From: Vitis vinifera
Lineage: Eukaryota > Streptophyta > Magnoliopsida > Vitales > Vitaceae
NCBI RefSeq assembly: GCF_030704535.1
Contig: NC_081808.1
Coordinates: forward strand, 22,757,501 to 22,821,500
DNA: 64,000 nt
Direction of reading: 5' to 3'
Shown here piece by piece: positions 40,326 to 51,039 of this stretch (position 1 is its first letter; each line of letters opens with the position of its first letter). A program made the translations under genes and the position numbers. Under the pieces are notes generated by a model. That model saw only the letters and a list, made by a program, of their open reading frames with translations, was not told the origin of the DNA and searched no databases.

Positions 40326-40852
40326 ATAAGTCAAAGATCCCATCAAAGCAACAATATACAACTATATTAAACCTGACCATACAATATTAAAATCAACTTC
40401 TTTATTTATTTTAAAATTTATATACAATAAGAAGTGCCATTTAGTAGCACTCATGAGATCTGATCAACAAAGGTGTAATTATTCAGTCAGTTGGGCAAAC
40501 CTTTTCGAAAAGGATCCAAGGGAGGCAAGAGAAGAAGTGTTGTTTGCAAGCGAGCCCAATAATGCCACAAGGCGGAGATCCGATCGATGAGACCTACACT
40601 CATAGGAAAAAGAAATAATATACAATATTCCTTGCTAGACTTTCCTTTTCCGCTAGCAAGTTTTAAATAAATGAATTAAGGAAGTAAATGGTGAAGTGAG
40701 GTTTTAGATTTTCTTATCACGGAGGAAAAAGGAAAAAATAAGATGATGATACAACAAATAAAATAAAATTGGTTGTTCATGTCTCTTAATATCTTTTCAT
40801 GGCCAACAATGAAGAGTAGTGGGAAGAATAGTTGAAACTTAGTTTTTTTTTT

Positions 40853-41014
40853 TTCCTTTTTTCTACAAGGGAATGAAGAGAACAAGTAAAAAGATTGCTG
40901 AATAAAAAACAAAAAAATGATATGCAAAATAGATTCCTTTTTTCTACAAGGGAATGAAGAGAACAAGTAAAAAGATTGCTGAATAAAAAACAAAAAAATG
41001 ATATGCAAAATAGA
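40853..41014. repeat. Perfect 81-bp tandem duplication
   Basis: The 81-bp unit from TTCCTTTTTTCTACAAGGG to ...GATATGCAAAATAGA occurs twice with no mismatch (40,853-40,933 and 40,934-41,014). Because 81 is a multiple of three, the overlapping minus-strand open frame contains a repeated 27-residue segment, but that frame has no other sign of coding. The identity implies a very recent event. Confidence 0.9.
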
Positions 41015-41332
41015 GGAAAAGTTGTGTTGGGGACACAAAAAGAAAAAGGGTATTTTCGTCTTGCGGGGATGATTTTATTTGCCTTTGGACGGGATGGGGT
41101 GGGTTACTTTTGCAACTAGGGGTGTTATTTTATTAATCAAATAACCCCCCAAAAAATCCACTTTCTAAACCTAAAACACAGTATGACACACGGCAAGAGA
41201 ACTCATATATCTTACCTTCTAACCATCTCTCTTGAGAAGATTTTTGCTCAATCTTTCTGTGACCAACACCATCGAGCATGATCAGAAAGCTTTTTATCCT
41301 TGCATAAACAACTACAATACCTGATACCAAAA

Positions 41333-43075
41333 TCAAAATACTCCATCTTCTTCAGGAAGAAAAGAGCTGTGGCAGGGTAGATATCCAGAATCATACATCT
41401 GATCTACCAGGTTGTGAATCACTTCGTATACCTCATTAATCTGACAATGGGACCTTTCTTTGGCAACAAACTGATGTCTTGTATTCCTCACTTCAATCCA
41501 ACTGCAAGCTGCTTCTTTCCTCAAACCCCTCTCCATCATGAGTCTCCTCACCTGACGAGCTTCATCCCACCTACTAGCTGCTGCATAGATATTGTATACC
41601 ATAACATATCTTGCAGCATTTCCAGGTTCCAATTGGAACAGGACTTCAGCAGCCCTCCTAGCCAGATCCATATTCCCATGGATTCGACAAGCACCTAAAA
41701 GTGCACCCCACATCCCAACATGATCTGATCCTTTAGGAGCTCTCTTGATTAAACCCATAGCTTCCTCAAGTCTATTATTCCGCCCCAGCAGATCGATCAT
41801 GATTGCATAGTGATCTGATCTTGGACACACACCATAATCCTTCTCCATTGAGTCAAGAATCCGAAGTCCTTCAGATACTAGACCAGTGTGACAACAAGCA
41901 GATAGCAAACCAAGAAATGTGACATGATTAGGTCTTATGTCTGCTTCTATCATCCTCTCAAAAACAGCTAGTGATTCCTCCCCATGCCCATTCTGAGCAA
42001 ACCCAGTTATTAATGAGTTCCAAGAGACAATATCCTTTTCATGCATCCCTTTAAACAACGTTGTAGCAGATCTCATTTGACCGCATTTGCAGTACATGTC
42101 AATTAGAGCATTGAGTATAAATATATTACAAAAGTAATCTATACATGTGCTTCTAATGATATGCCCATGAATCTCTTTCCCTCTTGCAATAAGGGCTAGA
42201 TCTGCACAAGCACTGAGAACACTGGCAAACGTGAAAGCACTAGGTGGGATCCCCTCTTCCCTCATTTGCTCAAAAAGATGCAAAGCTTCATCTCCACGCC
42301 CATTTTGTGCGAACCCTGCAATCAAAGCGGTCCAAGAGACTGTATTCTTCTCTTGCATTTGACTAAATAGCCAATGAGCATCTTCCAATCTAGATGCCTG
42401 AGCATATGCAGCAACCATTGAAGTCCACGACACAACATCCCTTTCAGGCATTCTACTAAAAATAGAAAAAGATATATCAGGTTCACCACATTTCCCATAT
42501 GCATCAATCAGAGCATTGCCAATTATAATATTAGAGTTCAAACCAATTATGATGGCTGCTCCATGGACTTGGCGTAAAAGTTCTGGCGCGCCCAAGGAAG
42601 CACAACTACCCACTAAACTAACCAGTGTAAACTCGTCAAAAAGCACATTGCTACACTGTTTTAGCATCGTTTTGAATACATTTAATGATTCTTTGCGAAA
42701 ACCATGATGGCCTAATCCAGAAATCAAAGAATTATAGCTCACAAGGTTTGGTTTGGGCATTTGATCGAGCAAGTTGTGAGCTTCGTTGAACAGGCCAGAT
42801 CTAGAGTATGCAGAGATGATTATGTTCCATGAGTGAGTGTTCTTGACGGGAAGGACATGAAAAACTTTGTGGGCACTTTGAATGGAGTCACATTTGGAGT
42901 AGAAGTCAATGAGACGGTTGGCAAGGAAGGTGGTGAAGATGAGGGCAGTCTTGATGAAGTGTGAGTGAAGGAGCTTGCCCAGCTTGAGGTGTCTGGTTGT
43001 GATACATTTTGAAATGAGAGAGGAATAGTCTTGATGTGCAGGATCAAGGCTGGACAAGGTTTCGTTCAAAACCAT
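41333..43075 (-). CDS. PLS-class pentatricopeptide repeat protein with E/E+ domains
   Basis: About 580 aa from the second in-frame ATG, intronless as usual. PPR proteins of this class bind organellar RNA, mostly as editing specificity factors in mitochondria or chloroplasts (family knowledge). Tandem PPRs fill the protein: for example [68 protein letters not shown] and [20 protein letters not shown]. The C-terminal E region follows ([20 protein letters not shown], then [13 protein letters not shown]) and the protein stops soon after, so the DYW deaminase domain is absent. Such proteins need a DYW partner in trans. An ATG at 43,123 would add 16 residues, but it sits inside a TATA-like sequence and was rejected. 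No clear targeting peptide is visible. The target RNA is unknown. Confidence 0.9.
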   Translation of the reverse strand: MVLNETLSSLDPAHQDYSSLISKCITTRHLKLGKLLHSHFIKTALIFTTFLANRLIDFYSKCDSIQSAHKVFHVLPVKNTHSWNIIISAYSRSGLFNEAHNLLDQMPKPNLVSYNSLISGLGHHGFRKESLNVFKTMLKQCSNVLFDEFTLVSLVGSCASLGAPELLRQVHGAAIIIGLNSNIIIGNALIDAYGKCGEPDISFSIFSRMPERDVVSWTSMVAAYAQASRLEDAHWLFSQMQEKNTVSWTALIAGFAQNGRGDEALHLFEQMREEGIPPSAFTFASVLSACADLALIARGKEIHGHIIRSTCIDYFCNIFILNALIDMYCKCGQMRSATTLFKGMHEKDIVSWNSLITGFAQNGHGEESLAVFERMIEADIRPNHVTFLGLLSACCHTGLVSEGLRILDSMEKDYGVCPRSDHYAIMIDLLGRNNRLEEAMGLIKRAPKGSDHVGMWGALLGACRIHGNMDLARRAAEVLFQLEPGNAARYVMVYNIYAAASRWDEARQVRRLMMERGLRKEAACSWIEVRNTRHQFVAKERSHCQINEVYEVIHNLVDQMYDSGYLPCHSSFLPEEDGVF

Positions 43076-43120
43076 GGCACGTCTCCTACCTTCCTCACCC
43101 TCCTTCGCAAGGGCCAAGAC

Positions 43121-43130
43121 CATATATAAG
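43121..43130 (-). promoter_or_regulatory. TATA box of the PPR gene
   Basis: The minus strand reads CTTATATATG, a strong TATA box 46-55 bp upstream of the ATG at 43,075. Transcription should begin about 30 bp downstream, which would leave the ATG at 43,123 outside the mRNA and makes 43,075 the likely start. Confidence 0.6.
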
Positions 43131-43301
43131 GGATTTTTTCCTTTTTTTTTCCCTTTTTAATAATTGTACAACAATTATGAAGACAAAGTAATTTATTAAA
43201 GGAAAATGTTACCATATAAAATGTTGCTGAATAAGATATTTGACCCATTGAAATATGAATAAGAAAAATTTACGATACAAATAAATAGAATCATGCATAT
43301 A

Positions 43302-43804
43302 TAGGAATGACAACGGGGCGGGTTCGGACGAGTCGCCCCCATCCCAACCCAGCCCTATTTATTAGAAATAATTCCCATCCCGGTCCCGTTTAAAAAATTA
43401 AACAGGGCGGGATGGAAATGAGAATTTCCCATACCTGCCCCGTCCCGCCCCGCTTAGTTTTTTAAATTACTTTTAAATTTTTTAATTACATTAAAATAAA
43501 TATATTTTATAAATAATAAAATTATTATATTTTTTATAACTTATTTTATTAAATTTTTTATTATTATCTATATATTAAAAATAGTAAAATAAAATTTTAA
43601 ATTAAATTAATTTTAAAATTTAAATTTAATTTAATTTTAAATGTAAACGGGGCGGGGCGAGATAGGGCAATACCCGAACCCGCCCCGGGTTAAAAAAAAA
43701 AAAAATCATACCCGTTTAAAACCCGTTTATTAAATTTAAACCTCGTCCCATTAGGGGCGGAGCGGGACGGGTACCCGAAAAAACCCGCCCTGTTGCCATC
43801 CCTA
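43302..43804. mobile_element. hAT-type MITE, 503 bp, GC-rich ends, perfect 8-bp duplication
   Basis: TGCATATA flanks the element exactly at 43,294-43,301 and 43,805-43,812. The left end TAGGAATGACAACGGGGCGG and right end (reverse) TAGGGATGGCAACAGGGCGG differ at three positions. Both sub-terminal regions are rich in CCCGCCCC/GGGGCGG blocks while the middle is nearly pure A/T. No coding capacity. It is a widespread plant MITE architecture assigned to hAT by duplication length and end sequence. Confidence 0.85.
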
Positions 43805-43812
43805 TGCATATA

Positions 43813-45459
43813 TAATAAGATAAAAATTTATTATAAACACGACATTACTTTATTAATGATATCTTTTCTATGGATATTTAAAAATAAAATAAAATCTTTT
43901 CTTACTATAAGCAAAGAAAAATATTTACAATGTCATTCTAATTTACACCGCAAAAAAAGTATGATCGTCTATATTTTAGAAAAACATTTTTGGCATTAAT
44001 ATCTTTTAAGAGACTATTGGGTTTAACACTCTCCAACACTTCAACATTATCCTTTAATATAATTAAAAAAATGAATAAATAAAAAATAAAACAAATGATT
44101 GATTTTAATTCATATATAAATTTTATAGTTTTATTCTTCATAAATAGAAATCAAGCATTAAATTTTGTTTTCAAATTTAAAAAAAAAAAAAAAGAGTCAA
44201 TAAACATAAAAGTAATTATCATTAATTTTTGAAGATAAACTTAAAAATAAAAGAAAAAAACTTTGCCCTTAGATTAAAATTTAATTGATTTTTAAAATAA
44301 ATTTACAATTAATTGAAATATAATTTCTTTTCCAAATTATGAATAAAATGATTAAATTTCAAGATAGAAGTAAACATGTTTTTTAATTTTAATTTTTTCT
44401 AATAAATTAATTTAAAATTTTAAAAATAAATAAACATTTTTTTATTTTAAAGTTTATATTAAAAATAATTTAATATATTCAAAATTAATACAATGCTTCT
44501 TAATGTTTTCCCTTTGAATAAAAATTAAAAGTTGAAATGAAATAAAATCCATGATGATTTTATGGTTACATTATAAAATCTTATTTATACTAAAATGGTC
44601 TTTGAGAGAGTGTGAATCCACTTTTTTTTTTTTTTTTTGTGTGTGTATTCCTACTTAATGATGAGACTCATTTTTTATATTCAAAATTGGAGTCTTCACT
44701 TGTTTTTATTTATTTTTAAAGAAAAAATAAAATAAGAAATAAAATCCTATTGTGACTTTTTTTTTATAGAAAAAAATGAATATGGAAAACAAGTAAAAGC
44801 TTGAGACCACCCTTACCCGTAAAAATATTTTTACTAAACAAGTAAAGGGAACTATGGCAATTAACTAATTGATTGTAGATATCCGGGGAAAGTACAACAC
44901 AATGATATATTCATGAAAATAGAGTGAAAACTAGATTACAAGAGTATGTAATAATGACAGAAATGCACAAATTGATTTATTAAATTGTTTAGAGAAAATA
45001 TATATTTGATTATTCTAAATATAACAACACCTTTTCAAAAAAATTTCAAAAGAGTTCATTCACACAAATGAATGATGTGAATTTTATTTGCAAAAAAAAA
45101 AAAAAAAAGTTTCAATTCATTTACAACAAATGATTTGAATTATATTTATTTACATTCAATTTTATTTTTTATTTTTTAAAAAGTGATTTTTTTTACTTGT
45201 TTTTATTAAAATAAATGATTGAATAAAAATTTATTTAAAAAGAAAGAGTTTCAATTTAATTTTATTTACAATAAAAATGATTTTTATCCAACTTTTTTAA
45301 AGTGCATTGATTTCTCATTTGCAATTCTTTTTAATGCACCTTCAAATCCATCTTAGCTTCTATTTGTATTATAAGCTAAAGTTGTCTCTAGGATGTAAGC
45401 ATTAAATTTTTCTTATTTACTTATTGATTAGAGCCAAATTATGTGCTCCAATGACACAT
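43813..45459. other. Very AT-rich intergenic DNA
   Basis: No gene. Long runs of A/T with homopolymers (A run near 44,178-44,193, T run near 44,622-44,638, A run near 45,091-45,108). A loosely repeated TTTACAAYAAATGATTTRAAT phrase near 45,120-45,290 hints at decayed duplications. Confidence 0.4.
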
Positions 45460-45968
45460 AAATACTATGGTTTAAACATTATAAAAAGCTTGGATTGCCC
45501 AACTTAACTTAAATGAAAGCTAATACCCTAGTTATAGATTTAACTTCTATTTTGAGCTTAATTTCAGGTTTAAGAGATGAAAAGAATGCTAAGGGCAAAG
45601 TAGAGGAAGGGATAAAAAAGAATACATAAATGAGATATTCAAGGCTTATAGAACATAAGAAGACCTAAGCAAGAGCAAAAAGATTGAGTCATGACATGAA
45701 AAATGAGGAACAAATGTCAAGAGCAAGCAAACGTGATAAAGAATGTTGAAGGACATAACTTGAAGTTCAAACATTTGAATTAGAACTCAAAATCTAGCAA
45801 CAACATATACTTTCATTTTGATGTGAAATCTAAAGCAATTCTTAGGATGTTTATGGGCTTGCTATATATAGTTTTGAAGATTGGGAAGTTAAGAGTCTAA
45901 TGCTTCAAATAATGTGTAAATCGAAGTTGAAATGAGGAAAATATGGGTAATTGAAATGAACTATGCCA

Positions 45969-45999
<31 letters not shown>

Positions 46000-48050
46000 C
46001 ACACACAAAGAAGTATCAATTTCTTATGATCATGTGAATTTTTGTATGAAATTATGCGAATTGGATCGTAAATTTTGAAGTAGCTCAAAAACCTATGAGA
46101 ATCAATTTTGCATGAACGTGCTCCATTTCGCACCACCATACCAAATCCACCATAATGATGTTGGAATGCTACCAATTCATTTCTATTTCATATGGTCATG
46201 TGAAATTAGTGACTTTTCATTAAAAATTCTCATGATTCAAATCTTACAATTTTGATTGAAAGTCCTTGATTTGAAAAGAAGATTTTACATGTTCTCTAAG
46301 ATCTTATTGTCAACTTAACTTTTGGCTTATAAATAGGGTATTAGATTTTTTTGTTTTTTTTTAGAGTTCTTGGATTTTCTTAAGGAAGAAGATGATATTG
46401 AAGATTCTTGGTTTGTTTTCTCCATTTTATTAATTATTTGATTGTTTCCAATTTCTTTTATTCAATAATAGTTCTTTATTCTTCTTTTATGGATTGTGTT
46501 AATAAAATTATCACCATGAGAGGTTAAAAATCCATCTTAGGGAGTGTAGCATGAAAATGTTAGAGCCAAGGGAAAACAATGACTAAAAGCAAACCAAAAT
46601 TGGAATGAGTGAAAGGTTGAGACATAATAAATAAAAACAAAGATATTCTTTAATGTTAGTTTGAATTATGGAATGATATAATAACCTAACTTTTATACTA
46701 TGATTCTTAGTAATTCTTAATCTTTAATTATTTGAGTTTTTGCTATTGTTATCCACCCTAAAACAATTCTACACAAAGTGGTAAATGTCTAAATCCTAAA
46801 CCTAAACCCTATATCCCTTCAATTATATAGTATTGAAGTAATGAAATAAAATATTAAAAGTTAGGATACAAATGCAACCCTGAGTTATTGAAACTCAAGT
46901 TGATCTTATTTGACCTCACATTTTGAATACCCTAAGCTAGCAAAAATTGATACCCTTATTTTACTTAAGACCCTATACCCAAAGTTGGATTATAGAATCC
47001 CCAATTTTGAGTCATTGAGTCATTTGAATCAAAAATCAATAATTATTTTACAATTTAATTAGATTTATTTTAGTAAATTCAATTGTACTCAAATCAATTT
47101 TATACATTTTCAATTCAAAAAATTAGGCAAAAACAATCATGTAAACTTAGTTTGATAACTTTCATAAGTTAGTCCTTGAGAATGATACTTGGAGTGCCAC
47201 AAAAGTTGTAATAACCCTTTCTCTATTTTTCTTAGGTAGAGTTGTTATATAAAATGATTTTGTATTCAAAACAACAAAAAACCATAGTCACTCATTGTGA
47301 GAGAAAAGGCTTCAAGTAGGATGAGTACTTGAAGAAATTGTGAAGGTCCATTAGAAGCTAAAAATCTAGGTGTAAAAAATTTGAAGACTTTGAGTTGAAA
47401 AGTCTTAAGATAATAAAAACTCATTCAGATATCAGCTTGAAAAGGGTGAAGATAGGCAGGTTTTCGAACCATTATAAAAGAGTTCTACTTATCGTAATTA
47501 TCTTTGTCAATATCTACCTTAAGGCAAATCTATAAAAGGAGTAAGGACCAAAAAAGCCAGTCTTGAACCTAAATTAACTTTCATTCATCATATAGTAATT
47601 AGGAACCTTGGTTAAAGGGTAGAAATTAGGATTCAAATGTAAGATTTATTTATAGAACTTAGGTTAATCTTGATTTACTAAAAATACTAAGACTCCTAAG
47701 ATCACACAAATTAAAAAAATCCTATTCACTTAAATATTTATTCCCCAAAGTTAGATTATTAAGCCCTATAGTGAATTAATTGAAGTAAAAATATTTGCTC
47801 ATTTCATTACTTAGATTTATTTTAATTATTCTAAAGTGAATAAAATCAATTCACTTCATATTTTCTCCATTGAAGTTAGGTAAAAACAATCATTTTGATC
47901 CAGTATTGACTAGTCTTTCATGATGATACCTGAAGTACTATAAAAATTATAGTGACTTTTTCTCTAATTTTTTTTAGTCAAAGTTGTTATGTAATTAAGC
48001 TTATTATTTTAGACAAAAGAAAACCACAGTTAGTTACATTGTTCTATCTA
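45460..48050 (+). mobile_element. Old LTR-retrotransposon remains (possible Gypsy LTR pair)
   Basis: About 46,320-46,560 looks like an LTR core: a TATA box (CTTATAAATAGGG near 46,328) is followed by pyrimidine-rich sequence and TTCAATAATAGTT. Downstream, 46,860-47,290 and 47,640-48,030 are diverged direct repeats. Both contain the order AGATTTATTTTA, GGCAAAAACAATCAT or GGTAAAAACAATCAT, a GATGATAC/GAATGATAC block, then TTTTTCTCTA and AGTTGTTAT. The pairing suggests LTR fragments. No polymerase domain was found, so the superfamily is uncertain. Confidence 0.4.
45985..46007. repeat. (AC)n microsatellite
   Basis: About eleven AC units follow directly after an A run starting near 45,968. It lies inside the old LTR-like region. 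Confidence 0.9.
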
Positions 48051-48055
48051 GAGAA

Positions 48056-49200
48056 GACAACGAGGCGGGTTTAGGACAAGACACCCTTTATCTTATTCTT
48101 GTCCCAATTATATAATTGTTTCCTATCCTTATCCCAAACTCGAGATAGGGTGGGTTGATGTGCTCCCATCTCCATTTACAAAACATAATAATAATCTCAT
48201 TTCACCCTTCTTACCCTGAAGGAGTATTTTTGTTAGGTTAGGGTTCTAACATAAAATCATTCACCAAGCAAAACAAATTTGTAAATCCCATGGCTAACAA
48301 TCGGAAAACACAACAACAACCTAAACAATTCTAAAATTATATTCTTAGTTTTACAAAATCATTGCAATAAGTATCAAAGACCCCAAAATCCATTGCACAT
48401 ATTTGAAAAAAGAAATGAAAATACCAGCCTTAAAAAGAGTTTTCTTTCTTCAAAACTCTTTCTTGATGACAAAGGTGACACCAATGAAAGAAATTGGAGA
48501 AGAAGGTCGACACCAAGCCCTTGAAATTGTTAGAAGACATGATTTGGGTCAACACCGAAATATCTCAATCTTGGACATAGGTATTGTCATGGTCGAAACC
48601 GTAATGCCTCATTGCCTAAACAATCTCAAAAAGCCCTTTGGGATTTGCAAATCAGAAAATTGAAGAAGAAAGATATCAAGGAAATGGTGATCTAGTTTTG
48701 GGGGAGGATGTGGTTTTAGAGTAAAAGAAATGGGGAGAAGAAGAGACATCCAAGAGAAGCCCTAAAATGTGGGTTGAAACAACTATTTATGAGAAGAGTC
48801 AATTCGACAAGACAGATTGATACAAAACTTATACCCTTCCTAAATCCGATTTAGGTTTTAAATAAGAGCTCCATGTCTATCCTTTGATTAATATAGTTTC
48901 ATACCCATCTTAATAGTGCAAAGGGGGACGGGTTGGTACAAAACATATACCCGTGCTAAACTCAATTGGGGTTTTGAATAAGAGCTTCATACCTGTCACA
49001 TCCCTAATTAATATAGTTTCATACCCGTCTTAATAGGAGTGGGGTGAGATGGGTTGGTACAAAACATATATCCATGCTAAACTTGATTCGGGTTTTGAAT
49101 AAGAGCTCCATACCTATCCCATCCCTGATTAATATAGTTCCATACCCGTCTTAATAGGAGTGGGGTGAGATGGGTTAACCGTTTAACCCATGAACCTGTA
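48056..49200. repeat. Decayed hAT-like element containing a ~120-bp tandem array
   Basis: GACAACGAGGCGGGTTTAGG at 48,056 resembles the left end of the intact MITE at 43,302. Within the region, three tandem units start near 48,819, 48,936 and 49,057 and end near 49,177. They share TACAAAACATATACCC, TTTTGAATAAGAGCT, TTAATATAGTTTCATACCCG and a TTAATAGGAGTGGGG stretch. Units two and three are close to identical; unit one is more diverged. No clear right end or duplication, and no coding. Confidence 0.6.
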
Positions 49201-50108
49201 ACACCTAGTTCTAGCCTTGAGAAGGAGGGATAGTAATGATAAGTACCTAAATTAGGAATAAGAATATCTTCTTTAATTTTTAGATTTTCCTTGCTGCAAT
49301 TTGGGCATTTCCTTGCCTAAATTTTAGGAAATTGTTTGCATAATTTTAGGGTGTTATAGGGTTGGATTTATTGGGAAATCGAGAATGGTTTGTATTCCGT
49401 CAATTATCAATAGAATTTCTATCTTCTGGTCTGGAAAAGTGTTTCCTCTTCTTCTTGAGGCGGTGACTAATGGCCACACTAAAACAAAACTAACTCTTCT
49501 TTTACAATCACCTTTGCAATGGACTGTGGCATTAATATGTATTCCTTTGATAAAACTGAAGGTTGTTAATAATAACAATTCTAAAGTTTAACACCACTTA
49601 AGCTAAATTCCAACAGGGAAGGTTAGTATTATCTAATTCAAGCATGGTAAAATGTCTAAAAGGTGAAAGCCTAGAAAAATGGTCTGAAATTTATCTTCAT
49701 TCTTTTTAAAATTTGATTTCTGCCCTTCACCCTCCTGGCTCCAGACGATGAACTTGGGAGAGGGGAATGTTAATTGTAGCACTATAGCAGTAGTGAATGG
49801 TAATATAACATGGTAGTTACGTTAAGCAAACAGGTGCGGAGGCCACAGGCATTAAATTTGCATACTGTAGGGTGTTTTACAAAAACTTTTCCACTGCAAA
49901 TAATAAGGCAGCCATAAACCCTCCAAAATTTTCGTACTTCAGTAATAATTAGGACAATTCATTGAAGCCATGCTATCCCTCGTATCAGACCAAAAGGAAA
50001 ATGTGCAACCTAACAGGATACAGTGCAAACAATAGGGGCCATCCAATGTTCAAAACTTGTGAAAATTCAGGGGAAAAAAGAGGAGTGTATTCTGAGACAG
50101 CAAGAAAG
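49201..50108. other. Intergenic DNA, downstream of the prenyltransferase pseudogene
   Basis: No gene supported. Small open frames near 49,385-49,591 occur on both strands and look like chance or LTR remains. Confidence 0.4.
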
Positions 50109-51039
50109 CTAAGACTGTTTCTTTTTCTTCTCCAAATAGGAGTGGTTTCTCTGGAAGTTCAGAACTGCCCACATCAAGTGCCTCAAACCAACCTCTGGCC
50201 ACAAAGCAGTTGGACAGTACAATAAACAGGTAGTAGCTTGCCAAAGAAGGAAATTGCTCAGGCAACCGGAAGTTCGTATCAGGATGTCAGGGTCAGGTGC
50301 GAATCTCATGTACATGTGCTTCTCAAGATCTACTAGCTTTATAATAGAATAATCTTGAATTTCATCATCTCCTCCAACTTCTTCAATGGCACCATTGCAA
50401 CCCCCTCCAAATCCTTCAATCACATCATTGCACTCCACTCTGAATCCCTTAGTCACACCATTGCAACCCTTACTTGGATTCAGCACTTGTGTTTCACCCC
50501 ATTTATCTTTGCAGGATTCTTGAACGGAGTGCACAATCTCATCAGATGAAGTATAGACCACACAGACTAAAAGCATGGCATCAGTGTTTTTGGCAGTTGC
50601 TGCCATCACTTTTTCAGCTGCAATCCTGACAGGCTCATTCAAGAGTTCCAGATTCCCAACAAAAAAAACTTCGACACCATGCTGATTCACAATGCTTTGT
50701 TCCTTGAGCAATCCCTGGATCTTCTCGTGCATGAGATCCATCACATACTGAACCTCCTGTGGGCGTCTTCTGAAATTATCAATGCTGAAGGCGTATATAG
50801 CTATGTACTTCACCCCCAATTTATAACAGTACTTAATCATGGACAAGAGAGCCAAAAACCCAGCCTTGTAGCCAGCCCCTTCTTCAAGTTTCCACTTCTT
50901 AGCATACCTTCTATTACCATCCATGATGAATGCAATATGATTAGGAATGTGACTCACTGAGAATACGAAAGATCCATTTTCGCCAGAAGCTGCCCAAACA
51001 CCCAAAGAGCCTGCTTTCACTACCACCTCCTCTATCCAT
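50109..51039 (-). pseudogene. cis-Prenyltransferase (dehydrodolichyl diphosphate synthase-like), damaged
   Basis: Intact family members add isopentenyl units in cis to make dolichol-type polyprenyl diphosphates. The long frame holds HIAFIMDGNRRYAKKW (region I), YAFSIDNFRRRPQEV, and a C-terminal LSNFLLWQ region V ending in EKKKK, so the fold is nearly complete and intronless as in many plant members. Three defects are seen. First, the expected start (ATG 51,037-51,039, MDRGGGSESR) is in a different frame from region I; the two frames swap near 50,960, where the ATG frame soon hits a stop. Second, region V reads RTSGCLSNF instead of the family RTSGExRLSNF: two residues are lost and the diphosphate-binding Arg is Cys. 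Third, the GHKAG block reads GYKAG. There is also a 33-bp triplication (50,371-50,469). The long frame has no in-frame ATG near the homology start, so a GTG was the only apparent start. Best read as a pseudogene, or a catalytically dead relative. Confidence 0.8.
50371..50469 (-). repeat. 33-bp in-frame triplication in the prenyltransferase
   Basis: Three adjacent 33-bp units at 50,371-50,403, 50,404-50,436 and 50,437-50,469 encode the imperfect 11-residue series GCNGVTKGFRV, ECNDVIEGFGG, GCNGAIEEVGG. The insert lies in the variable loop before region V, where plant enzymes normally differ in length, so it need not be harmful. Confidence 0.8.

Noticed and set aside
40676..41038. 120-codon frame with a repeated 27-residue segment
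   Set aside because: The repeat is the 81-bp DNA duplication read through; low complexity and no family resemblance.
43076..43123. PPR start at the upstream ATG
   Set aside because: That ATG is inside the TATA-like CTTATATATG.
48403..48663. 86-codon open frame
   Set aside because: No recognisable domain and it lies in repeat-like DNA.
48819..49177. Regular array considered as CRISPR-like
   Set aside because: Units of ~120 bp are contiguous with no unique spacers, and this is a plant genome; it is a tandem repeat.
51024..51026. GTG start codon for the prenyltransferase frame
   Set aside because: Non-ATG starts are improbable here, and the family-like N-terminus with an ATG is visible in another frame, pointing to a frameshift.
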